A DNA stretch of 64,000 nucleotides from Yinghuangia soli (lineage in GTDB: Bacteria; Actinomycetota; Actinomycetes; Streptomycetales; Streptomycetaceae). Within the stretch, counting starts at the first letter, position 1. Every line of letters begins with the position of its first letter. Positions 24,684-32,980 of this stretch are shown here, piece by piece. Location: positions 269,346 through 333,345 of the forward strand of contig NZ_JAKFHA010000005.1 in the NCBI RefSeq assembly GCF_021502675.1. Direction: 5' to 3'. The position numbers were made by a program, and so were the translations under genes. The notes under the pieces were generated by a model. It saw nothing but the letters and a program-made list of their open reading frames with translations. It did not search any database and had not been told where the DNA came from.

Positions 24684-26053
24684 CAGTGCGGCCCCGCGTC
24701 GCGGGCGGTGCGGAATCCCGCGAAGATCTGGCGGCGCTGCGGGTAGTCCCAGTTGCGGAACGTGCCGCGGCAGGCCACCGCGTCCGCCCCGAACGAACCG
24801 CCGCGCAGCACCTTGTAGTCGCCGCCGAAGAACACCTCGGAGTACTCGCGGTACGGCCACGCGGCGAAGCCCGGATAGCCGGCGAAGTCGGACGACGTCC
24901 ACTCCCACACGTCGCCGAGCATCTGCCGCGCCCCGTACGCCGACGCACCTGCCGGGTACGCCCCGGCAGCCGCAGGGCGTAGGTGCCGCTGCCCGAGGTT
25001 GGCGTGCTCGGCGGTCGGCTCCTCCTCGCCCCACGGGTACGTGCGCGACGTATCGGTCGCCGGGTCGTGCCGGGCGGCCTTCTCCCACTCCGCCTCGGTC
25101 GGCAGCCGGCGGCCCGCCCAGCGCGCGAACGCGTCGGCCTCGTACCAGGACACGTGCACCACCGGCTCGCCGGCCGGCACCGGCTCCAGCACGCCGAAGC
25201 GCCGCCGCAGCCAGTCGCGGCCGTCGCGGATCCAGAAGCCCGGGGCCTCCAGGCCCTCGCGCTCGCGGTGCGCCCAGCCTTCCGCGGTCCACAGCCGCGG
25301 GTCGTCGTAGCCGCCGTCGTCCATGAAGCGCAGGTACGCGCCGCAGGTGACCGGCGTCGTGTCGAGGGCGAACGCGGCCACCTCGACCCGGTGCGCCGGG
25401 CGCTCGTTGTCCAGCGCCCACGGGTGCGTCGAGGTGCCCATCGTGAACGCGCCTGCCGGGACCACTACTTCGTCGGGCAGGAGGTCCACGGCCGCGGGCG
25501 GGTCCGGCGCATCGATCACCGGCGCCCCCGCGCGCAGCTGATGGGTCGCCAGCATCGTCTCGTCGTGCTGCTGTTCGTGCTGCGCGATCATCCCGAACGC
25601 GAACGCGTCGCGGGTCAGCGGATCGTCCCCGGGCGCCTGGTCGAGCAGGTCCAGCACCCGCCCTCGGACGTCGCGGGCGTACGTGCGGGCCTCGGCCGGT
25701 CCCAGCAGCGGCAGTTGCGGACGCGACGCGCGCGGATGCCGGAACGCGTCGTACAGGTCGTCGATCTCCGGTCGCAGCGGTTCGTGGCCGCCCACCCCGC
25801 GAAGCAGCCAGATCTCCTCCTGGCTGGCGATATGCGCGAGATCCCATACCAGGGGCGACATCAACGGCGAGTGCTGGCGCGTCAGATCGGCGTCGTCGAC
25901 CGCGTCGGTGAGCAGCTGCGTGCGGCGCCGGGCGCGGTCGAGGGCGCGCCACGCGTCCTCGGTGCCTCCCGCCCCTTCGGCGGCGCCGGCCCCGCCGCCG
26001 GAAGCACTGCTCCCGGCGGCGCCGGCGCGCCGGTCAGTGTGCGGATGCGGCAT
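24683..26053 (-). CDS. egtB: ergothioneine sulfoxide synthase EgtB
   Basis: Non-haem iron enzyme that joins hercynine and gamma-glutamylcysteine with O2 to form the sulfoxide; 456 aa. An N-terminal DinB-like bundle supplies the iron His residues (LAHIASQEE near 73 and the HEQQH of IAQHEQQHDET near 160), and a C-terminal formylglycine-generating-enzyme-like domain follows (PAGAFTMGT, RLPTEAEWEKAA, LGDVWEWTSS, VLRGGSF). An Ala/Gly/Ser-rich tail of about 30 residues precedes the fold. Its start overlaps the egtA end by 20 nt. Confidence 0.96.
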   Translation of the reverse strand: MPHPHTDRRAGAAGSSASGGGAGAAEGAGGTEDAWRALDRARRRTQLLTDAVDDADLTRQHSPLMSPLVWDLAHIASQEEIWLLRGVGGHEPLRPEIDDLYDAFRHPRASRPQLPLLGPAEARTYARDVRGRVLDLLDQAPGDDPLTRDAFAFGMIAQHEQQHDETMLATHQLRAGAPVIDAPDPPAAVDLLPDEVVVPAGAFTMGTSTHPWALDNERPAHRVEVAAFALDTTPVTCGAYLRFMDDGGYDDPRLWTAEGWAHREREGLEAPGFWIRDGRDWLRRRFGVLEPVPAGEPVVHVSWYEADAFARWAGRRLPTEAEWEKAARHDPATDTSRTYPWGEEEPTAEHANLGQRHLRPAAAGAYPAGASAYGARQMLGDVWEWTSSDFAGYPGFAAWPYREYSEVFFGGDYKVLRGGSFGADAVACRGTFRNWDYPQRRQIFAGFRTARDAGPH

Positions 26054-27383
26054 GCCGGGCCCCCTCGCGGAAGTCCCCGGCGCGGACGACCGGCGTCAGG
26101 TCGTCGCCGGGGGCGCGGCCCCGATCGGTGTAGCGGTAGGAGAACTCCACGGCGTCGCTGAACACTTCCGCGGACACCCCCATTCCCGGCAAGGCGTCCA
26201 AAGCGGCCGCCATCAGCGCCCGGGCGGTGGTCCGCAGCAGCGGCTCCGCCAGCCCGAACCGGGCGGCCCGCAGCCACCACGCGTACGGCGGCGCGGCCGC
26301 GGCCGAGCGGGCCAGCTGCTCGGTGTGCTCCCAGGCCCGGGCCGAGGCCACCGGGTCGTCCAGGAGCGCGGTGGCCACCGCGAGGGCGATCGTCCATCCG
26401 TCGTCCGGCTGCGCGTCGATCATGCGCAGCTCCAGGTGCGTGCCGTGCGCGCGGACCGGCGGGAACAGCGTGGACATGTGCAGTTCCAGGTCCGCGGTGG
26501 TCGGCGCCGGGTCCAGCGCGCCGCGCGTCCAGTCCCGGAACGTCATGCCGTCGGGCACCGTCCACTCGTCCGGCTCGGGCCGGCTCACGCACATCACCGG
26601 CGTGTCCAGCACATACGCGGCCCAGGCCGCGCGCGGATCGGCATCGGGGTCGTGCGCGGGCGGCCGGGTGCGGGTTGCGTCCAGCCGCGACCAGGCCAGC
26701 TGCCGGGTCGACGCCCAGCCGGTCGAGCGGCCGCCGTGGTGCGGCGAGTTCGCGAACGCGGCGAGCAGCACCGGGCCGATCCGGTGGGCCAGCGCCCAGC
26801 GGTGCCGCATCCCGGCCGAGCTCGACGAGTCGTCCCCGGGGTCCAGGCACACCTGCACGGATGCGGTGCTGCACATCATCACCCGGCCCCAGTGCCCGGA
26901 CCGGTCGAAATAGCGCTCCATCGCGACGTAGCGCGGATGCTGCAGGGTGCGGTGCGGGGCCCGGTAGGCGTCCACGCCCGCGCCGGCCAGGACCAGGCCG
27001 GCCTCGGCGGCCGTGTCGCGCAGCAGCGCGACGTCCAGGGACGCCGCCTCGATACATCGGGCCAGGGACGGCTGCGCCGACGAGCTCAGCTCCAACTGGC
27101 CGCCGGGCTCCAGGCTGACGCGTCCGCCGCCCGGCAGCGGGCTGCCGTCCAGCGCGGCGCTGATCCGCTCGCCGGTGACCGGCCACGCGGCATCGGCCTC
27201 GTCCCGGACCAGCCACTCGATCTCCACGCCCACCCGGTGCGGCGGGCCGGTCCGGAAGCATGTCTCGGCCGCATGGCTCTCGGCCTGCGACTCGGTCAGG
27301 GGTGCGGGGTCGCCGACCGGGTCGCGGGTCGATATCCGCCCGGCGCCGTTGCCGCTGCGCGCGTCGAGGTAAGCCTGGGACAT
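26034..27383 (-). CDS. egtA: glutamate-cysteine ligase EgtA
   Basis: ATP-dependent ligase that makes gamma-glutamylcysteine for the EgtB reaction; 449 aa. Family motifs are GVEIEWLV, SLEPGGQLELSS, MMCSTASVQVCLD, TGWASTRQLAW and the late HLELRMIDAQP. ATG 27383 has AGGAGG six nucleotides upstream and is the first gene of the operon. No egtE (the PLP C-S lyase of the last step) is present in this window; in streptomycetes it is usually encoded elsewhere. Confidence 0.95.
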   Translation of the reverse strand: MSQAYLDARSGNGAGRISTRDPVGDPAPLTESQAESHAAETCFRTGPPHRVGVEIEWLVRDEADAAWPVTGERISAALDGSPLPGGGRVSLEPGGQLELSSSAQPSLARCIEAASLDVALLRDTAAEAGLVLAGAGVDAYRAPHRTLQHPRYVAMERYFDRSGHWGRVMMCSTASVQVCLDPGDDSSSSAGMRHRWALAHRIGPVLLAAFANSPHHGGRSTGWASTRQLAWSRLDATRTRPPAHDPDADPRAAWAAYVLDTPVMCVSRPEPDEWTVPDGMTFRDWTRGALDPAPTTADLELHMSTLFPPVRAHGTHLELRMIDAQPDDGWTIALAVATALLDDPVASARAWEHTEQLARSAAAAPPYAWWLRAARFGLAEPLLRTTARALMAAALDALPGMGVSAEVFSDAVEFSYRYTDRGRAPGDDLTPVVRAGDFREGARHAASAH

Positions 27384-27469
27384 CTGACGCCTCCTGGGAG
27401 GAATGAGCCGATCGGAAGACGATCCAGGAGCCGCCTACCCGTTCGCCGGAGTCCGCATGCTTACGACAA

Positions 27470-27485
27470 TCGGACGTATGTCCGA
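27470..27485. promoter_or_regulatory. inverted repeat upstream of egtA
   Basis: TCGGAC (27470-27475) and GTCCGA (27480-27485) form a perfect 6-bp inverted repeat with a 4-nt centre in the 167-nt gap upstream of egtA. It is a candidate operator or part of the egt promoter; no regulator can be assigned. Confidence 0.4.
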
Positions 27486-27550
27486 ACGACAGGCGAATTG
27501 CGCGGTACGACGGGTTCCGCTTCCGGCGCGCCGCCGGGCGGCGTCCGGCG

Positions 27551-28108
27551 TCAGGCCTCGTACGTCTCGCCGAGCGGCGGATGGTCGTTCCAGGTGACGA
27601 AAATCGACGACGTCCGGTCCCCGCGCGTGAAGTCCACCCGGATCCAGCGGTCTCCGGGCCACACCTTGACCGCCCACCCCGAATTCGGGGTGGCCGCGAT
27701 CAGCGACGCGGAATCCGGCGCGAACGAGAACGACGCCCGCCCGCCCTTGACCTCGAAACTGCGCGTCGAACCGGACCCCTGGTCAGGCGGCGCGGCCGCA
27801 TCCGAGGACGCCGGAGCCGCGGTCGTCGCGGCGGCCGTCGGGGACGCCGCCCGGGTCGCGGCCGCGGGGGTGGTGCCGGACGGCCGGGGGCTCGGCGTCC
27901 GGGACGCGAACGAGGTGGCCGAGATCGTCGCCGGGGCCGACACCAGGACCGGCCCCCGGCCCTCCACGGCCTGGGCGCCCAGCGCGGGCGCCCGCGGCGC
28001 CTCGAAGACCGTGTCGCGCAGCACCGTCCGCACCGCAAACCAGGACAGCGCCACAGCGGCGGCCGTCACCGCCACCCACACCCCGACCCTCGCCACCCCG
28101 CGCTGCAC
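27551..28108 (-). CDS. membrane-anchored or secreted protein of unknown function
   Basis: 185 aa from a GTG at 28108 preceded by AGGA at 7 nt. An N-terminal hydrophobic segment (VAVTAAAVALSWFAVRTVL, residues about 9-27) would be a signal anchor. A Pro/Thr/Ala-rich linker of about 75 residues follows, then a compact C-terminal domain of about 75 residues with alternating hydrophobic and polar residues and several Trp (GWAVKVWPGDRWIRVDFTRGD, FVTWNDHPP), suggesting a small beta-sandwich outside the membrane. I do not recognise the family. It diverges by 99 nt from the two-component pair and lies upstream of egtA on the same strand with its own spacer. Confidence 0.7.
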   Translation of the reverse strand: MQRGVARVGVWVAVTAAAVALSWFAVRTVLRDTVFEAPRAPALGAQAVEGRGPVLVSAPATISATSFASRTPSPRPSGTTPAAATRAASPTAAATTAAPASSDAAAPPDQGSGSTRSFEVKGGRASFSFAPDSASLIAATPNSGWAVKVWPGDRWIRVDFTRGDRTSSIFVTWNDHPPLGETYEA

Positions 28109-28207
28109 GCGCCCATCCTGCCCTGCCGCCCCCGGCGGCCGGGGGCGAGGTGGTGATTCGGACGTACGTGCCCGTCCGCCGCGGGCCGAACGGTACGGTT
28201 TCGGGCC

Positions 28208-28888
28208 ATGGCACAGGTGCTCGTGGTGGAAGACGACCAGTTCGTCCGTTCGGCGCTGATCCGCTACCTCTCCCAGGAAGCACACGGGGTCCGCAGCGTC
28301 GGCACCGCGCTGGAGGCGCTGCGCGAGGTCGCCCAGTACCGGTTCGACGTCGTCATCCTCGACCTCGGGCTCCCCGACCTCGACGGGTCCGAGGCGCTCA
28401 AGATGCTGCGCGGCATATCCGACGTCCCCGTCATCATCGCGACCGCCCGCGACGACGAGGCCGAGGTCGTCCGGCTGCTCAACGCGGGCGCCGACGACTA
28501 CGTCACCAAGCCGTTCTCCGGCGAGCACCTCGGCGCCCGCATGTCGGCCGTGCTGCGCCGCTCGCGCGGCCGCGCCACCGGCGGCGACGCCCTGCAGACC
28601 GGCGGCCTGCGCATCGACGTGCGCCGCCGCGAGGCCGAACTCGACGGCACCGTCCTCAACCTCACCCGCCGCGAATTCGACCTGCTGGCCTTCCTCGCCT
28701 CGCGGGCCGGCACCGTCGTCCCGCGCCGCGAGATCCTCGCCGAGGTGTGGGGCCAGGCGTACGGCGACGACCAGACCATCGACGTCCACCTGTCCTGGCT
28801 GCGCCGCAAGCTCGGCGAGACCGCCCGCCAGCCCCGCTACCTGCACACCGTGCGCGGCGTGGGGGTCAAGCTGGAGGCCCCCGCGTGA
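28208..28888 (+). CDS. OmpR-family response regulator
   Basis: 226 aa two-component response regulator. The receiver domain (1-118) has the acidic pair (VVEDD), the phospho-acceptor Asp in VVILDLGLPDLDG (near 53), Thr in IIATARDD and Lys in DDYVTKPFSG. The C-terminal OmpR/PhoB winged helix (about 130-222) has NLTRREFDLLAFLASRAG and IDVHLSWLRRKLGE. Its stop overlaps the kinase start by four nucleotides (GTGA), so the pair is coupled. The target genes are unknown; the divergent secreted protein at 27551 is a reasonable candidate. Confidence 0.95.
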   Translation: MAQVLVVEDDQFVRSALIRYLSQEAHGVRSVGTALEALREVAQYRFDVVILDLGLPDLDGSEALKMLRGISDVPVIIATARDDEAEVVRLLNAGADDYVTKPFSGEHLGARMSAVLRRSRGRATGGDALQTGGLRIDVRRREAELDGTVLNLTRREFDLLAFLASRAGTVVPRREILAEVWGQAYGDDQTIDVHLSWLRRKLGETARQPRYLHTVRGVGVKLEAPA

Positions 28889-30258
28889 GAGGGACGCTGG
28901 TCCGGGTCGCCCTCGCGGTGACCACGATGGTCGCCCTCGCCTTCCTGATACCCCTCGGCCTGGTGGTCCGCGAGATCGCCCGCGACCGGGCCTTCGCGGA
29001 CGCCGAACGGCAGGCCGCGGCCCTGCAGCCCGCCCTCGTCATCACCACCGACCGGGCCGCCCTGGAGCGCGCCCTGGGCAGCGTCCCGGCGGGCGCCGAC
29101 GGCCGGGTGGCCGTCCACCTGCCGGACGGCGGCGTCCTGGGCGCCCCGCACGTCGCCGCATCCGCCCTGGCCAAGGCCAAGGAGCGGGCCCAGGCCTTCC
29201 GGGTGCGCACCGGCGGCGGCTGGTCGCTGCTCCAGCCGGTGGTGCTGGACGAGGGCCGCATCACCGTCATCGAGGTCCACATCCCCGAGGGCGACACCTC
29301 GCGCGGCGTGGGCACCGCCTGGCTGGTCCTCACGGGCGTCGCGGTCGCCCTGGTCGGCGGCTCGCTGGTGGTCGCCGACCGGCTCGGCGCCCGCGTGGTC
29401 CGCTCCGCCAAGGGCCTGGCCGGCGCCGCCCGCACCCTCGGCGGCGGCGACCTGTCGGTCCGCATCGCCCCCGAAGGGCCCACCGAGCTGCGCGAAGCCG
29501 CGGCGGCGTTCAACAGCATGGCGGACCGCGTCGAGAAGCTCATGGCGGCCGAACGCGAACGCGCCGCCGACCTCTCGCACCGGCTGCGCACCCCGCTGAC
29601 CGCACTGCGCCTCAACGCCGCCTCGCTGGGCGACACCGCGGTCGCCGACCAGACCCGGCACGCCGTCGCGCAGCTCGAACGCGAGGTCGACCAGATCATC
29701 CTCACCGCCCGGCGCCAGTCCGCCGCCGCCGAACCGGTCGGCAGCGACCTCGCCGAGGTCGTCCGCGACCGCATCGCCTTCTGGTCCGCCCTCGCCGAGG
29801 ACGAGGACCGCGACTGGCGGCTGGACGGCGCCGCCGAGGCGGACGGGCCGGTCCGCATCCCCGTACCGCGCGCCGAACTGGCCGCCGCGGTCGACGCGAT
29901 GCTCGGCAACGTCTTCCGGCACACCGCGGAGGGCACCCCGTTCGCGGTCACCCTGCACGTCGGCGGGCCGGGTGCCGGGGACACCGTCATCCTGCTGGTC
30001 GCGGACGGCGGCCCCGGCATCGCCGACCCGGAGGCCGCACTGCGCCGCGGGCACGGCCAAGGCGGCGAGGGCTCCACGGGCCTCGGGCTGGACATCGTGC
30101 GCCGCGTCGCGGAGTCCACCGGCGGCGAAGTGCGCGTGGAGCGCTCGGTGCTGGGCGGCGCGCAGGTCTCGGTCCGGTTCGCCGCGGGCGGCCGCCAGGT
30201 GCCGGCCGCACGGCGCGGCCGCCGGGCCCGGAAGCGGCGTACCGGGCAGAACGCCTGA
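28885..30258 (+). CDS. sensor histidine kinase
   Basis: 457 aa membrane sensor kinase. Two transmembrane helices (about 7-28 and 148-168) flank an extracytoplasmic sensor region of about 120 residues. A HAMP segment (DRLGARVVRSAKGLAGAARTLGGGDLSV), a dimerisation/phospho-acceptor helix with His in ADLSHRLRTPLTAL (near 232) and a GHKL ATPase domain (NVFRHTAEGTPF, VADGGPGIAD, GSTGLGLDIVRRV) follow. The start is GTG 28885, overlapping the regulator stop. The C terminus is a strongly basic tail (RRGRRARKRR). Confidence 0.94.
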   Translation: MRGTLVRVALAVTTMVALAFLIPLGLVVREIARDRAFADAERQAAALQPALVITTDRAALERALGSVPAGADGRVAVHLPDGGVLGAPHVAASALAKAKERAQAFRVRTGGGWSLLQPVVLDEGRITVIEVHIPEGDTSRGVGTAWLVLTGVAVALVGGSLVVADRLGARVVRSAKGLAGAARTLGGGDLSVRIAPEGPTELREAAAAFNSMADRVEKLMAAERERAADLSHRLRTPLTALRLNAASLGDTAVADQTRHAVAQLEREVDQIILTARRQSAAAEPVGSDLAEVVRDRIAFWSALAEDEDRDWRLDGAAEADGPVRIPVPRAELAAAVDAMLGNVFRHTAEGTPFAVTLHVGGPGAGDTVILLVADGGPGIADPEAALRRGHGQGGEGSTGLGLDIVRRVAESTGGEVRVERSVLGGAQVSVRFAAGGRQVPAARRGRRARKRRTGQNA

Positions 30259-30590
30259 AACTCCCCGAACTCCAAGCCGGGCACGGCGAATTCGCCCGCG
30301 CGAGGGGCATGCAAAAGGGGTGGGCGCACAAAAAGGGGCGCGGACGCACCGGGTGGGGGTGGGTGCGTCCGCGCCAAGGGGAGTGCATCCCCTTTAATGG
30401 CACAGACCCTGGGGGGTTGGGTCGAGCCTCGGCCGCCCGGAGGGGGGGAGCCCCGTGAATTCCGGGTCGGCCTGCGCAGCTACGTTAACGACTGGCAACC
30501 CGCTTGAACACCTGAACCGGCCGATTTAAGGAAGGCTTAAGTCGGATCGGGTGACGAATCGGCGCACTATGCCCCACCTGTGACGGATCG
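30259..30590. terminator. convergent spacer with two hairpins (30337-30375, 30376-30394)
   Basis: The spacer between the convergent kinase and OsmC genes holds a perfect 14-bp stem, GGCGCGGACGCACC (30337-30350) with GGTGCGTCCGCGCC (30362-30375), loop GGGTGGGGGTG. It is immediately followed by a second hairpin, AAGGGG (30376-30381) with CCCCTT (30389-30394), and a T run. Further on, TTAAG-GAAGG-CTTAA near 30526-30540 is a third small palindrome in a rare AT-rich patch. No gene is seen. Confidence 0.7.
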
Positions 30591-31085
30591 TCAGCCCAGG
30601 TCGCGGGCCTCCGCGGCCGTCGCCGGCTCGACCCGCACCGGGAAGTTCACCGACCGGGCGATGAAGCACTTGGCGTGCGCGGTGGCGTGCAGCGCCTCGG
30701 CCTTGTCCGCGGTCGACGGATCGGCCACGGTCACGCGCGGCCGCAGCACGACCTCGGTGAACTGGCCCGCACCGCCCGGCTCGGTGACCATCAGGCCCTC
30801 CGCGTCGTCGGTGTACGCGGTCACCACCACGCCGGCCTGCGCGGCCAGCGCGAGGAACCAGAGCATGTGGCACTCGCTCAGCGAGGCGACCAGCAGGTCC
30901 TCCGGGTTCCAGCGCGCCGCGTCGCCGCGGAACCCCGGGTCGGCGGAGCCCAGAAGCGTCGGCTTGCCGGGAATGCGCACGTCGTGGTCGCGGCTGTAGG
31001 AACGGAAGTCGGCCGTACCGTCCCCGGTGTTCCCGGTCCACTCGACCTGGACGGCGTAGCGGTGTTCGGGGGAGCGCGCTGCCAT
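30591..31085 (-). CDS. OsmC family protein
   Basis: 164 aa OsmC/Ohr-fold protein, expected to reduce organic hydroperoxides or to bind related ligands in the cytosol. The two Cys of the fold are visible: SLSECHMLWFLALA (near 69) and HAKCFIARSVNFPV (near 140). The N-terminal strand HRYAVQVEWTGNTGDGT and IPGKPTLLGSADPGFRGD are typical of a subgroup often annotated as OsmC-like. ATG 31085 has AGGAGG at ideal spacing, preferable to an upstream in-frame start at 31118. Single gene, ending at the convergent hairpins. Confidence 0.9.
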   Translation of the reverse strand: MAARSPEHRYAVQVEWTGNTGDGTADFRSYSRDHDVRIPGKPTLLGSADPGFRGDAARWNPEDLLVASLSECHMLWFLALAAQAGVVVTAYTDDAEGLMVTEPGGAGQFTEVVLRPRVTVADPSTADKAEALHATAHAKCFIARSVNFPVRVEPATAAEARDLG

Positions 31086-31252
31086 CGGTGTCCTCCTGGC
31101 TCGTGTTCGCGCAGACAAGCCGCGCGGTAGGCGGTTATGCGTGAACCACGCCGGACACGGATGTATGCCGCGGTTGCAGGCCGCGGTCCGCGCGAGCGGG
31201 ACGGGACGGTGCGTGCCACGCTGGGACCAGGGATTCAGGAGCGTCGAGACAT

Positions 31253-31957
31253 ATGTGCTGGAGTGCCACTGCCGATCTAGTCGCCGGAACCGCCGTCAGC
31301 GCGGTCGGCGCCGCGACACTTGCCTCGGTACGCCGACCGCGCGACATCGCGCTGGCGTCACTGCCGCTCGTGCTCGGCTTCCACCAGCTCGTCGAGGCGG
31401 TGGTGTGGCGCGGCGAAGAGGGCAAAGCCACCGAAGACGCCGCAGAACTGGCGCGCTTCATATGGGCCTTCATAGCCTTCCCGCTGCTGCCCTTCCTCGT
31501 CCCCCTCGGCGTGCTCCTCGCGATGTGGCCGACCGTGTCCCGCAACCGGCGCGCCGTCCTCGCCGGATTCTTCGGCCTCGGCCTCGTCACCGCCGCAGGC
31601 CTCGGCTACGCCCTCGCCGACGGTCCGGTGCGCGCCACGATCCGCGGCCACACGGTCCAGTACGCCATCGGCATCCCCGAACCCGAGATCCTCATCATCG
31701 GCGGCTACCTGGCCGCCACCCTCGGCGCGCTGATCGCGTCCGGCGACAAGATGCTCGTCCGGTTCGGCGCCGTCGGCCTGGTGGGCGCGGCGATCTGTGC
31801 CTGGATCTGGACCCGCGAATTCGCCTCCACCTGGTGCGCCCTGGCCGCGGTCACCTCCGTGATGCTGCTCGCCTGGGTACGCGGCCGGCCCGCCGACGGA
31901 CCCGACGCGGACCGTCGCACCCCCGAGGCCCGCGACACCGCCGCCCGCGTCGCCTGA
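31253..31957 (+). CDS. multi-pass membrane protein (DUF6629-like)
   Basis: 234 aa integral membrane protein with about seven hydrophobic segments. The N terminus MCWSATADLVAGTAVSAVGA and the FHQLVEAVVWRGEEG motif recall the DUF6629 family of actinomycetes; the function of that family is not known. A polar C-terminal tail rich in Asp/Arg follows the last helix. It diverges from the OsmC gene. The family name is from memory and not verified. Confidence 0.75.
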   Translation: MCWSATADLVAGTAVSAVGAATLASVRRPRDIALASLPLVLGFHQLVEAVVWRGEEGKATEDAAELARFIWAFIAFPLLPFLVPLGVLLAMWPTVSRNRRAVLAGFFGLGLVTAAGLGYALADGPVRATIRGHTVQYAIGIPEPEILIIGGYLAATLGALIASGDKMLVRFGAVGLVGAAICAWIWTREFASTWCALAAVTSVMLLAWVRGRPADGPDADRRTPEARDTAARVA

Positions 31958-32081
31958 CCCACCGTCAGACGGCTTGCCGGGTACGCCCGGGGGCGCACCG
32001 GGCCGCCCGGACCCGGGCGAAGGCGTTCGACCGGTGATCCACCCGGGCGTACGCCGGGGCGGACGTCGTACCGTGGAGTGC

Positions 32082-32876
32082 ATGCGCGTCCTGAATGGCA
32101 AAGTCGAGCCGATCACCCAGGTCAGATACCTGCGGGCCCGCCGCGGCGGGGGCACCGAGAGCGCCCTGCTCACGGTCGAGCAGCTGCGCGTCGACAGCCT
32201 TCCCGACGGCGTGGACGCGGTCGTGCTCACCGGCGACCTCCAGGGCATCGCCCCGTCCCCCTACGGCGGCGAGGACGTCCTCCTCGGCATCGCCCTCGCC
32301 GACCACATGGCCGTGTGGGCGGCCAGCGGCATGCTGCCGCCCCTCGACCGGGTCGGCGTCGTCCTCGCCGGCGACCTGTACGCCGCGCCGCGCGCCAACC
32401 GCCGCGGCGCGTCCGGCGAGGTCCTGGACGTGTGGCTGGCCTTCGCCGCCACCGGCTGCGCATGGATCGTCGGCGTGGCCGGAAACCACGACCTGCTCAC
32501 CGCCGAGGAGGTCGCCGGCCTGGGCAGCGACGCCACCCTCCTGGACGGCGACACGGTCGAGTACGGCGGCGTGCGCTTCGGCGGCGTCAGCGGCGTCATA
32601 GGGGACCCGCGCCGCACCGACCGGCGCGCCGAGGAGGAGTTCCTGGCGCTGCTCGCCGAGGTCGGCAAGGCCGCCCCCGAGGTGCTCGTCCTGCACGAGG
32701 GCCCGCACGGCGCCCGCCGCGAGCAGTACGGCAACCCGGTCATCAGCGCCCGGCTCGCGGACGGCTCCGCGGCACTGACGGTGTGCGGGCACGTGCACTG
32801 GGACCGGCCGCTGGCCCGCCTCGGCGGCGGCCACGTGGTCAACGTCGACGGCCGCGTGGTGATCCTGACCCGGTGA
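32082..32876 (+). CDS. metallophosphoesterase family protein
   Basis: 264 aa calcineurin-like phosphoesterase. Metal-binding motifs: VVLTGDLQG (a GDxxG variant), GVAGNHDLLT (GNHD), a late His in VLVLHEGPHG and GHVHWDRP (GHxH). The substrate is unknown. ATG 32082 follows GGAG at short spacing; an ORF extension to 31974 is Gly/Pro-rich and unlikely. The next gene, a helicase, begins about 100 nt downstream on the same strand, so the two may share a transcript. Confidence 0.87.
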   Translation: MRVLNGKVEPITQVRYLRARRGGGTESALLTVEQLRVDSLPDGVDAVVLTGDLQGIAPSPYGGEDVLLGIALADHMAVWAASGMLPPLDRVGVVLAGDLYAAPRANRRGASGEVLDVWLAFAATGCAWIVGVAGNHDLLTAEEVAGLGSDATLLDGDTVEYGGVRFGGVSGVIGDPRRTDRRAEEEFLALLAEVGKAAPEVLVLHEGPHGARREQYGNPVISARLADGSAALTVCGHVHWDRPLARLGGGHVVNVDGRVVILTR

Positions 32877-32980
32877 CCCGCGGGGCCTCCGCGGCCCCGT
32901 CCGGCCCGTCCGGCCCGGATTCCCGGGCCGAGCCGCGCCCCGCGGCCCCGGACACCCGGGCGAGCAGGCAGGATGGTGGG

